From Cyclospora cayetanensis (Eukaryota; Apicomplexa; Conoidasida; Eucoccidiorida; Eimeriidae), in contig NW_020312469.1 in assembly GCF_002999335.1 (NCBI RefSeq), positions 62,001 to 126,000 on the forward strand: DNA of 64,000 nt. Direction: 5' to 3'. The position numbers and the translations under genes are program-made. Below the pieces are notes generated by a model, which made no database searches, had not been told where the DNA came from, and saw nothing but the letters and a program-made list of their open reading frames with translations. Numbering within the stretch: the first letter of the stretch is position 1; each line of letters starts with the position of its first letter. This document shows, one piece after another, positions 1 to 12,000 of this stretch.

Positions 1-3000
1 CAGCATAAACTGCCAAGCACCAATAACCTGTTTTTCACCGCAGCCCGCAGGGGGTATCACTATGTAGCTCGCTCTGCCCACTTCTTCCTGGTTTCATCCC
101 CCTTCTCGCACTTGCACTCCACTTAGCTTGCATGCAAATCAATTCCAGCCGCTAATGTATTGATAACAATTTATACTGTCCGGCTTTTCGTATTTTCTGT
201 TGGGGGGTTTCAAAGGTGTGTGAGAGCCAAAGGTCAACACGTGAACAGAAGCACATGCTAGGAATAATGTACAACAGAGAAAGGCTCACAAAAAAACTTG
301 GGAACAGCACTGGCAGTCTTTTTTAAAGGAAAAATATGCAAAAAGAACGAGAGAGGGAAGCAGAGTTGAGTGACAAAAGGAGGCAGCATCCACAATAACA
401 GGCGAGCACTGTGTGCACAGCTACTGAGTGGAGTGCTAATTGCAACTGCATTCTGAATTGCCCTAATTCCACAGTTTGTAAAACGTGGACACTCATCAAA
501 AAGGATATTCACCTGTCCTTAATATATTCACTGGTTTCAAAACGGGGAGTCATGATTATCTAGGCTGGGATTAAGGTGCTAGATCGAAAATAGCGTTGCA
601 CCCTAGTTTCTCATTCGCTTCACGGTAAGTGCAGCGAGAAAAGCTACACTCAGACAACTTCAACTACATTAGTAATATCTAATAGACAATACCACAGAAT
701 TGCCTATCTGGTTTGCTCACTCGAATATCCTATTTATGGTACAATCATTATAACCCTATGCAACAAGAGACAATGTTATTTGCGTGTGCGGTATATGCTA
801 GGTGCAACTAGCTTTGAATGCTTCGACTGCTTAGATGGTGCACTATGCCCAATCTGGCTGTCACTCATCCCTCACGTCGGGAATTCTGAAAGACGCGGAA
901 AGGCAAAGGAATGCGCTTCTTTTGGAAAACACTTAGTGGCCGTTTACTGAGTTCTTACTGACTCTGGATCTAAGTGTCGTTGAATGTAGGCCTTTAGATG
1001 GCGTTTCACAACACGAAATCACAGCGGTTATTACTCATACTAATACGAGGCCTTCGATTGTAGGCAAACCTTATGATATTTCCACATAAAAGAAATGGAC
1101 AACGACAAAAATCGGCATTTTGTCAAGCTATAACTACTTGTGAAATAGCAGGCCAGCTGCAAGTTGTAGTGCTCTTCTTAGGGGCTCCACATAAAGGCCT
1201 GCAGCCCTAAAACACTATCAAGAATCAGGTATACTTATTAAAGCGTCCCCATCTGAAATGTACCAGATTTTTTTACACCTACTTCACATGGTTGCATCCC
1301 GTAGATAGAGAGGAAGGACAGCGGTGAAGTAGATGGTTACACCATCTACTTTACCGCTCCCCTTTTATGGATGCTGCACATAATGGTTTGTACATCCGCA
1401 AGAAAACCTGCATTCTCATTTTTCGGAAGTGCACCACCTAGAGGAAATTTAGTATAAGGAGAGCCAACGCTCTCATTCAATAGTTGACTAAACTGTTTTG
1501 GCTACTTACATGGACATAGGTGCACAAAGCCCCGGTTGGCTATATATAGCTGGATGTAGCGGTAGCTAAATGTGAGCATATTAGTAGGTAGGACTAAGCG
1601 CATGCCTGTGTGGGGCTAATTCGCCTCATGGGTAGATCAATATGCGGGTGAGCATGTGGCAAGACCCAGGCAGTTGTACTGCAGCTACCCCAAGGAGGTA
1701 TCAGAGCGGCTCTAAACTTGGTCTGGAGCGATGTACGCCTCTTATATCATGCAAAAGAATAGCTTCTAAAGTAAAGATCTCAGGCAAAGTGCTTTTTGTC
1801 GTATTTTGTCCAATCGTATTTGCCACAAAAATGCCGAGCAGAAAGAGGCCTTGGGTGTATGCTGGACTCTGCGCTTTCCACCTCACTCGCTTTAATGATT
1901 GGATCTATGAACCTGCAGGATCACTAGAAACAACAGAGCTATCAGGTATACCAACAAGCGCCAGTTATGCAGTCGTAAGCACTCGACCAAGGGGATACAC
2001 AGCATGGAGATTAACGCTATGAATACAGCTTTCGCAGCTATAATTCGTAATTTATAGGGTATCTCGGTGCGAATCACGCTTCCAAGAACTAATTAGGCTC
2101 TGTTGCTTATTCTGTGCAATTGGTACTTGTCCGCCGGCTTCGGGCCCCTTGATAGGGCCTCCACTAGCCCTGTTTGCGCCTTTCTCAACATTTTTGAAAA
2201 TTTTGAGTTGAGGGTTGAGTAAAGTTATTCGTTCAGCTAAAAGATTTGTTTGTACATATATGCAGTAACAGCATGGGCGGTAACAGCACCACAAGGACGT
2301 GTCGATACACTGCAGCATTCACTGTCGGCTGATAGAGCAGAGAGCGCTGTTTTTCATTTGCTACGGGAAATCTCTAAGCCCCCTAACTTCAAATGCAATT
2401 AATTTACTCTTTTCTAATATATTTTGTTGCTCGCAATGCCCCTGTTTTCACTCGTCATTGAGAGACCTCACACATGGTCTTGTGGTGTCTCCACAGCGTA
2501 GGGTAACTACGCAAGTCCATATAGGGCCCCCCGAGGCTTTCGGCCTCACCAGGAGCTCTATGGCGTACCTATTTGCTAAAATAGGCACACTCACAGACAA
2601 TTTCGAGGTGCCGGAGGCTGCGGAAATCAGCAAATTCTATGTAGGGCACTGGCACCTCCGGCATCAAACACGGCAGCAGCAAGACCGTCCGTGGCAGGGT
2701 GAAGTAAGAAACGGCGCACAGCAGGCAGTACACGCAACAGGGGCTTTGTTTTTATGAGTAGCACCAGGAACTACGGAAGCAACGGCTTCAGCAGTTGCAC
2801 AACAAGCATCGTTGTTTCAGCGTTGCTGCAATGCGTGTCCAGTTCCATTGGTCAGTAAGAGTTTTATGTGATTCGTGATGCCTGTGCCGCTATTTTTATG
2901 TGTGCTTCTGTACCAGTATTTGATAGGCATTGAATGATGGCAATCAAAAGTCCCCTAAAGAGGGATTGTCCCTTCCCAGTAGCCCCAACAGCAGTAACGG

Positions 3001-3089
3001 CAGCACCACATGGCAGAAGGCAACCCAACCAGAGTTGTACAGTTAGTCTGTGCACTCTTCAATCCATACGTCGAAGGACAAGAGCGTGC
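1..3089. other. AT-rich intergenic region, no supported gene
   Basis: No open reading frame here has both coding-like composition and splice or start signals that carry phase into another exon. The short ORFs at 1642-2022 and 2299-2757 look like chance frames: mixed composition, no recognisable domain, no phase-compatible neighbour. The one structured element seen is the hairpin at 1320-1358, listed separately. The last few hundred bases presumably hold the promoter and 5' UTR of the gene starting at 3090, but no core promoter motif can be assigned with confidence. Confidence 0.6.
1320..1358. repeat. 18-bp inverted repeat with 3-base loop
   Basis: The left arm 1320-1337 and right arm 1341-1358 are reverse complements apart from one position that would be a G-U pair in RNA. 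Only three bases (1338-1340) separate them. The core arm reads agtagatggt against accatctact. It lies more than 1.7 kb from the nearest supported gene. It could be an RNA hairpin, a cruciform or the remnant of a small inverted-repeat element. No pyrimidine tract or flanking target duplication was recognised. Confidence 0.7.
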
Positions 3090-6000
3090 ATGCGTTGGCT
3101 GCTTGTGCAGTTTCACTATCGCTTTTCTTTCTTTTGCGTTTGTGGGGTGCTGCTCGTTTCTTACCATGAAAATCTTTGCCCTTACGCCCGCCAGGCAGGA
3201 GGAGGAGAGTCAACGGGGGCCGTTGTGGCTTCACGTGCTCTGCCGACTCTTGTATTTGCGGCGGGCTGGAATCCTGAGAGTTTTCTAGACGAAAAAGCAG
3301 ATGCAAATGCTGCCCAGAGCCGCTCCAGCACGGCAGCCACATTGCGGCAAAACCAAGACTTGATTGGCCCCGGAAGCGCAGCGTTGCTGCATGCGTCTCA
3401 TGAAGAACCCCGTTATAGTGGTCTTCTGGCTTCGTTCGACGAGGATATGGAAGACTTGATACCTTCGGCAGAGGCTGGGGAGCTGCCCGTGCAGCACTGG
3501 CTGCACGAAGAACAAAAGCTCTCCCTTGAGGTAGGACTGGGGAAAGGCGAAGACCAGTATGTTCATGAGCTGCCTCCGAGCGATCTCTCTGGCCTCCAAG
3601 TGGAGAAGACGGAGCCTAAGGGCGAGACGGCAGCAGGCGCCATCAGCATTTTCCAGTGGGTACGCTGTCACAGCTAGAAAGCAACGCACGCAGGAGAAAG
3701 AAGAGGAGACAACTGGGGCAAGGCGGTAGCAAGCCATACCAACAAAAAAATAACTGCTGATGCATGCATTTAAAAATAACAACGTTTGCGCCTGATTCTC
3801 CCACCATAGTGTGCCCCTCTTGAGCGTCAAAAAAAACGTCGTGTGCTGGTCTGTTGCTGGTCACTGCCTTTTCGAGTCTCTTTCTGTAGGGTTCAGAAGT
3901 TCCTGCGGATAAAATTCCTTTTTTAGAAACGTTTGGAAGGTCTCTTGAGCTAGACAAGGAGGAAACAGGCGAAAGCCTTGCCGCCTTTCAGGTACATTTA
4001 AGGCGTCTCTCATGGATCCGTAGGAGTGGCCGCCTGTGTGCCTCTAGAATTTGTGTTGTACGGTTTGCGATGCTTGAATTTTGCTCTAGGCTGCAGTGTG
4101 CCTGCGCGAGTATCTCAAAGAGTCATTTGGCAGCTGGGATGTCTTACTACAGCAGAGCTGCAGCAGCAGCAACCAGCTGTTTCCGTCATTTTTCCTTCTG
4201 AACAAGCAGCGGCAGGCCGCGCTACCAGACCAGCGCAACAGACTGCCTCTTCCAGCCCAATCGGCATTCATTGTTTACACGCTGCTGACACATTTGTACA
4301 AGGTAAGGAACCCCAAAGAGTGGTAATATCTCTGCTAAGAGTGCAGTTCCTGACAGCGCGCATCCAGAGATACGCACGCAGTTTCCTCCCATTCGCCTTT
4401 TTCTCCCCCTGCTTCCCTGAATCCCTGTATATGCATGCCCCGGCCTAATGCAGTAGCGCTCTTCTGCAGTCTTTTGTGCTTTTGCAACAACGCTGATTTC
4501 TGTTCTATCTTTCCCGTTTTGTTCGCTTGCAGGTATATAACCAGGTGCCGAGGCCGGTGCAGCGCGCAGTGGCCTCTGTGGCTGCGTTTTTAAATGGGAA
4601 GGAGATGCTGCTTATCCCAGCTGCAGTGGTGCCCATGGAGCTGTACATACACCTGGCAGGGGATGCCTTGCCTGGGCTGTCGGAAGCCCGTGGGGAAGCA
4701 GAGGAGGCAGAGCCGCGCACCTCAGCCTCCGATCCCACCAGTGCCAAAGCAAAGAAACAGCGAGAGCTTGCAGCGCTACTCCAAAGCTTCTCGCTTCGCG
4801 TACTAGACTCGGAAAATCCTCAGTCGCCTTTGACTGCTGTGGACCGAATGGTTCTGCACGAGCTGGCCTCTCGACTCCTTGACGATCTAGCGGACCCCCT
4901 AGATGCCAGAGAGGGCAGCTGGCTGAACGTCGCCAAACGCAGCGCTGAGAAGATGCATGGTTTCCGTATGCCAAGTAAGAGAAACGAAAATGCTGCATTT
5001 TTGGATGCCAGAGGTGTAACGAATATTAAGCGTTCTGAGACATCCACAACCTCCTGGAAATCCCGTCCATGCTTCCACAGGGGCCGTGTGCCAGTTGCGT
5101 CTGCATGTAACCCTTTATGGGAAACGCACAGCGTTTCTTACATAGCTTCCGAGGGAGACATTTTTGGCAAACACACGCACACCATAAAAAGATACAACCG
5201 GAAATTCGCTGGTGCATCCTTTGCATCTACACATAGACGTGTCTTCGCCCACGTACTCGCGCAGTTTACGCAACTCCTGCTAAAGTCGCTGTTGCGCACG
5301 CCTGCTGAAACTGCGACCTGCTTTTCTCGCATGTTGAGGCAATGCTACAAGCCCTTAGGTGTATACCTGACCAAGCATCCCTCCCTTTCATTGTGATTTT
5401 CTCCTCTCGCGCATGCCCCTGTCTTCACCGCTGCGTACTTTTTGTGTCCCTGTCATGCTCCTCGCGTTTGGCACTGCTTTTCGTTTTGGCGCAGCCCCCG
5501 ACTACATTCCACCGGTTCGCCTGATTGCAGAAGCTAGGCAAATGTCCGAAACAGTTAAGCACCTCACGCAACAAAACGGACAGGTAAAATAAATCTTCCC
5601 AGAGAGATTTTCTCTGATCATGCGGCTCTGAGAGGCCCCCAACGGCGAGACTTGGTGTGCAGCTTGAAGAAGGGGGACCGTTGCAGAACCTCTCTTGATG
5701 ACGCCACTTTCATAGGAGGGCAGAAACCCTCTAGCACTTTTGATGCAACTCAAAAAACTAGCACGAAGCTTGCAAGAATATCTTATTTCATAGCCTGTCA
5801 CGGTTTCGCGTCTCCCTTCTTAGGGCATGGTAAAGGCTTTCTCGGAGATAAAGGGCATCGCTTCGATTCAGAATAAAGAAGCAGAAGTAACAAAACCACA
5901 CGTCGAGCCCCCGCCTTCGACACGACACCCCGCGGCTTCTAACCATCAAGAAAAACCTTCTGAATCGGTGGACTCAAAGAGTCTCAAAGAAGAAGAAGCA

Positions 6001-9000
6001 GAAGAAGAAAGCGAAGAACGGGCGGCAGAGAAGGAAGAAACAGGGAGAGGCGAGGGAACCAGCTCTCCCCAGGGGGTCACAACCGAAGAGTTGGCGCATA
6101 TTAAATCCGAAGATTCGGAGGTGCATGACGGTTACACGGAAGCGCACAGGCTTTCAAATGCTCCAGAAGTGCCCGCTGGGATGCAGCTGTTATCCATCGG
6201 CATGCCTGTCTACGTCTGCGCGCATCGGCCTTGTCCCTGTATTCCCTGACGTGCGTCTGCAGAAGCCCCTAACTCTGGGCGGCGCAGCAAGAGTCGATGC
6301 AGCTGTTGCTACCTTAAAGCCTACTCTTGAAAACGGGAAGAAGTCTGTACAAGGGGGAACAGCGCTATCGAAAGGCCCGAGCACAGCGGACGATGAGAGA
6401 GAGGAAGCAATGGAAGAGCAAGAAGAGTCGCTGCAGGCTCAAGTAGCTCCAAGGCCATCTACACATGACGGCCATCAAGCAAGCAACGCAACAGAAGTAC
6501 GTGGAACCAGCTGAGCTTGTCAGGAGGGAGTTCTAGGCTGTAACCACGTGAAATGAAGACGAACTTTGCCATGTGTCTCAGGCCCCTTGCCACACGTTCT
6601 CCGCTCTCTTTACGCCTTCCAGCGTTTCCTACGCCTGGAACTGCTTTTGTGTAGTTTCTTGCCTTCTCCCCCCCCATGTCTTTTGCTTCTTTTGCTATCT
6701 AATGAGAAGTTCTTACGGCAGGTTGGCACGCCCCTCTCATACCTCTACTCACTGTGCCGAGTCTCCTTCTAGCCCTTTCATGTCCGTGTTTCTTCTCCCC
6801 GCCGACTTCCAGCACTTTACGAGTACTTCATTAGCCACTGATTTGTGCGCAGGAGCAGAAAAAGCCACTTTCGCTAGGAGGTGCAATGAAAATTGCGGCG
6901 GCCGTCGCTGCTTTTAAACGCAGACGCACCACGAGAAAAGGGGATGAGGCAAAAATAAAAGAGCAAGGAAAGGCAGTTCATCAGACGGAGGAAGAGAAAG
7001 AGGAGCAAATGACAATAGAAAGCCGAAGTGGCCAAGAGACGGCGCATAAAAGACACTTTGATGAAATAGATGAAACAGCAGTTGAGGCACAGGAGGTAGG
7101 ACAAGAAGGAAAGGTCCGTTCCCTTGAAAGAGCCATGAGCACAGTAACTTTGCTGGTGATGAATATTCGATAGTATAAATAGGTTTACAAAGGCTCCGGG
7201 TAAAGTGCAATTTACCGATCAGAAATTGCAAAAAGCTAGGCCCTTGATTGCAGCCCGTGGATACAGCAAGCACACCCAAAGAGGGCAGTTCAATGCGGAT
7301 TGTTGCATATTCATGGGTGTGCCCCTTTAACGCTCTGCTACATCTATGTCTAATGGTTTGATCGCAGTGAGTATGCAAGTATGTTAATATTTTCCTAGCT
7401 CGTGTGCTGATGGCTCAGGGAGCTCACAAAAAGCTCTCTTTCCGAGCCGCTGCAACCGTGGCCGCAGCAGCCGCGGCTTTAAAGCGGAGGCTAAAAACGA
7501 AGAACGGAACACCACAGGGGCAAGCAGAAAAAGGCACAAATAAGGAGACAATCAACGAGACCGATGAAACACATGGAGATATCAACAAGGTAAGCCTAGG
7601 AGACGAAAAGGAAAACGCGCATAGAGCAAGGGAACATCATGTGAGGAGGGCAAGCAGCAGCAGAAAAGCACAGCACCACCAGAGCAACAGAAACATCAGC
7701 TTTGAAAAGCCACTTGTGCTCTCATCTCTACACTGCCGTATGTACCGCTTCGTCTTCTTCTCCTAAGTTTTTCGCCGATCTTTTCTATTTCCCGGCAATG
7801 CTGCAAGCATCCCAAATATCGCGCAACAGTGGAATTAACATAAAGCTTAAAGATTGAGTGTGGTGTTTCCGAGCTCAGAAAGAGGCAACAGCAGGAACCG
7901 AACACGAAATGCACAAAGAGAAGCAGCTCTGTAGGGGGCAAAAACCCCTGTCGCCAAAAGAGGTGTGACCTCTTGTAATGGCCTCATCTATCTCATTGTC
8001 TGGAGCCTTGTCTTCTTTTCCTGATATATACTGGATTCTTTTCCTTGCGCCTTCGATGTTTTGTCTCCATTTATCTGCCGTTTGACAAATGCAGCCCTTT
8101 AGCTTTGCTTTCTCCTCTTTGCTCTTTTGCAGGGCACTCAATCTAATCCCTTCTCGTGTCTCTCTACTTTTTTCTCCCGTCCACTGTCTAAAGCTTATCT
8201 ACTCGCTGGAGTGTTTGTGTTTGTTGTGCTTAGACGTCCCTTTTACTTGCTAATCTGCAGCAGTTTGCAGCAGAGTTTGAATCGTTACCGCCGGGGAACT
8301 CCAGATCTTCTGTCTTAAAGAAGTCAGCGGCAGTTTTACGGGAGACAGAAATGAGAGAACGGGGTGCCGCATGGACAGACAGCTACCACCTTCTCTTGGA
8401 CCGCATTGCACAAACAACCGGGAATGAAGAGTTTTCAAAAAGTCTCAAAGATCAACGTGAGGGGTTCCTAGTCGATGTATATACTCTTCTCATGCTTGCA
8501 CATGCTGCCGAGCTACTAGCGCTTACAATTTCGTTCCTACAGGACTTGGTGGGAAAGTACCGATACCTAGCCATTCATCGAATCCGTTCAAGCATAGAAT
8601 GCGTTCGCTAAAGCAACCAACCGAATCCAATCCCTGATCAGCATATATGCTGCACGTACAGCTAGTACGCAGAGACTAAACTGTAAAGGCTCGCATCTCT
8701 TGTGTACTTTGTTTTAGTGCTGGAGTCGAACAAGCTGGAGGCACAGCTACTACGCCTTTCTGATGCATATACTAAAGAGTTCCCGGTAGATTCCCGGTGG
8801 GAGGAGGCGCACAACAGAGCAAGCAAGGACATGCACAAGAAAACGAAGCACAAGAAGAAAGGCAAACGCAAACACAAGACAAATTCAAAGACCGAGGCGC
8901 ATTCCGTTCCCCTTAGTGCGTTTATTGAGGCAAAGAAAGACCGCAAAAGGGAGAAGGAACTAGCGCACGATGCCGCGCAGCTGCTTCATCAAATCGCGGA

Positions 9001-12000
9001 ACAAAACCTCATGGGCCTTAGACGGCTAGCACTGTGGATAGAATGCTGTAACACAAACAAAGATGCCGACAAAATTAACAGGCAAGAATGGGGATTCGAC
9101 ATTGCACCCAACGCATCTATGGACAAACGACTTGTAACGAAAGCGCTGAAGCTGCTGAGAAAATGCAAGGATACACTGTTCACACTCCCCCACGCAGTTA
9201 GCGAATAAAGGCAACCCACATTACGCTGTAACTGGGCAGCTACGTACACCTGAATTGTGCCGTTCGGTAATGCGCCCTCATCTCTTAGGGTTCTGGTTTG
9301 TGCATCGGTGCCCACAGCTGAGGGACTTAAAAAGCAGGAACTCAAGGCTCATGCTATAAGTCATCTACAGGTCAGTTGTATTCAGCACGTCACAGCAAGC
9401 AGAGCAGATCGTTGAACAGAAGGTTTAGGCTACGGTGTTGCAGTCAGACGTGTTGTTGGGTGGATGTTCCTTTTTCAGGAATGCGTTACCAAAGGCATCA
9501 GAAAATTTGAAGGTAAATTAAATTCACACCCACTGAGTGAGAGCCGCATACTCTGAGCCAGAAATCAAGTTCTGATTTCGCAGTGCGTGGGCAAGTGGGT
9601 TTCTCAGATTCAAAGAAAAATCATCCTGCAATTCATCCTACCGCTAAAGGTGAGTGACAAACGTTCCGTCCGTTACATGTCTTGGGCTCTTACGTGTCGT
9701 TTCGGTTTAAGGCGTACCGCCCTGGGACGTGCATGTGTTAAAGCAGCCATTTGTGCTCTGCCTACTTCTCTTGCTTGTGGCGTATTGGCTGCCCATATCA
9801 CTAAAGGTGTAGCTGTAAATACGTCCCATCATTTCTTGGGTGAAGTGTGTGCTTTTCTCTCAACAATCATGACTTACGAAGAACGTGCGCTAGGGTGTCT
9901 GGTCGTTTCCACTTTACCATGAACTTTGTTCACACGGACTACCTAGTTGGCTGTGTCCCTTGCAGGAGAAGTGCATAAATATGGAACTTGGTGTTTGGCT
10001 ATTGCAGATTTCTCCGATGCTTCAATTTGTTTGATGCAACGAGGGTTCATGGAGCTCTTATTTCATGACCGAGAGGGTATTCTATCGATTCCTTCTTCCG
10101 CCCTCTCCGTCTCGTCATTTGTTACTCTCTTGGCATCTTCCGCGGCTGCCTCATCCTTCGTGCACATGCCTCTAGCGTCGCGGGACACTGCTGACACCGA
10201 CGCAAGACCGCATGCGCGTAGCTCTTCAGTGCATATGCATGAGGATTCAAATGCCAGCACGCAAAACGACCATACACAACCAAAGACATTGAACGAAGGT
10301 GAAGCTGCAGTAGGCACCACGAGAGAGGCCGCAGAGGCAAAGAAGCAGAGCTCACAGCGGAACAAGGCAGCAACGAAGACAAAGAAGCGCAAAAAGAAGA
10401 AAAAGAAACAGGACAAGGAGGGTGGAAACCACGAAGCCCAGCTAAGCAAACAAATTGAGTATGCCCTAAGGCAACAAGGTGAGAATCCTCCAGCCTGTTC
10501 ACCACAAGATATTCCTACACGCTCTCTCAGAGCCCCCGGAATTGAAGTACTAAGTGACCCCTAATGTGCTTTGCTGTGTGTGAATGTTGCTCATGCAGTG
10601 TCTCTGGATGAGGTGCATTCATATGCGTATTTGGTTGGGGGATATTACTTGTCTTCTGCCGCTGCATCCCTGCCTCCCCCCGAGAGGGAAAAGCAGCTGG
10701 ATTCGTTGACCTCATCCTTTACTGCTTTAGAAAAAGCAACCAGCAAAGAAGACAAGGAAAAAAAAGCTGGAGTGCTGGCAAAGCTGGCAGTTGCCGCTGC
10801 GGTTGTACCCCCACACCAATACATCTGGGTCTTGTATGCTGGTAAGGCACGGAAGTGGCAGTGCAGGCACAAATATGTATTGTGGCACGGTGCAAGTTTG
10901 TAAGATTGGACTGAGTCACGGAGTGGTCTTTGGGAAGCTCTTATTGCGTGTGTTTTAGCCTAGGGTTTCTGTTTTTGATGCAGCTTCCTTGTGCCCTTGG
11001 TTTGCCTACTGCTAGTTGAACTCCTTTCCTTTTCTCCCTTCTGTCTTGCATGCTCATCCTGTGTTTGTGGGCACCTCTTTCGTATTCTCTATTCTTCGCT
11101 TCTTTAGTGCTCTTCCCCCTGTGCAAGTATTTTTCTTCCGCAACCTGCTAAGCTTCCTCCTCCTTCGGCCCTTTCTATCTGTTTCTGCATCTACAATGTT
11201 TCTAGTGAGACGATGATTGCTACGTTGCATGCCTCTGCGTGCTCTTCTCTAGATTCCTATTTCGCATCTGCTCCTTTTGCTTTCAGGTATTCGCAACGCT
11301 TTGCGAAGTGCTGTCGGAGTTTCTTCTGCGGTTTCCTTTCTTTCTCTACGCGCACCGTCTTTCTTCTCCGCCGTTGCGCCGTCCCACGGTTCTCTCACTG
11401 CGCGAGCACAGTTTCTCTGCATCTCCCCCAGAAAGCTTCATGAAATGTGTGAAGCAGCTGTGAAGGACCCGGCCTTTGCTCACAAGCAGGCAGAAGTGCG
11501 ACAGGAGTTAGAAAAAGCAGCGAAGGATGGTAAGGAGCACAACAGGCGTTGGGACAGAAACACCAACGCAGAACAAAACACAGGAAAAGTAGAATGGCAT
11601 TCTGGGAAGAAGCGGAAGGGAATGCGCAGCACTCAGAGGAGAACAGAGCGCACGAAGGATGATGGCAGAGAGGGTCACACAAATATGTATTTAAGCGCCT
11701 TGTGCGGTGGCAAGGGTGTTTGCCGCTGTGGCATAGTCTGTTGGATAGCCCATTCATGCATTTCACACGTTTGTATTTTTGAGCACCGCTTGCTTAAGCT
11801 AGCCCGGTTGGTTTCGAAACGTTCTAAACTATCTTCTTTACCCCCTGGCTTTTAATATTTGATTCTGTGTTCAATTGCATGTACGCATTTAGCTGTATGC
11901 CAGATCATTGTTATTGACTGCATTCTTGAGCGGCTCCTATGCTACTTGAGAAATTCTTTACCCTTTGTTGATTGCAGCAAAACGCGTGTCTAAAGAGAGC

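Noticed and set aside
781..1060. Possible organellar rRNA fragment or transferred organelle DNA
   Set aside because: The sequence has mixed composition, but no stretch could be matched to a known rRNA helix or organelle gene by eye.
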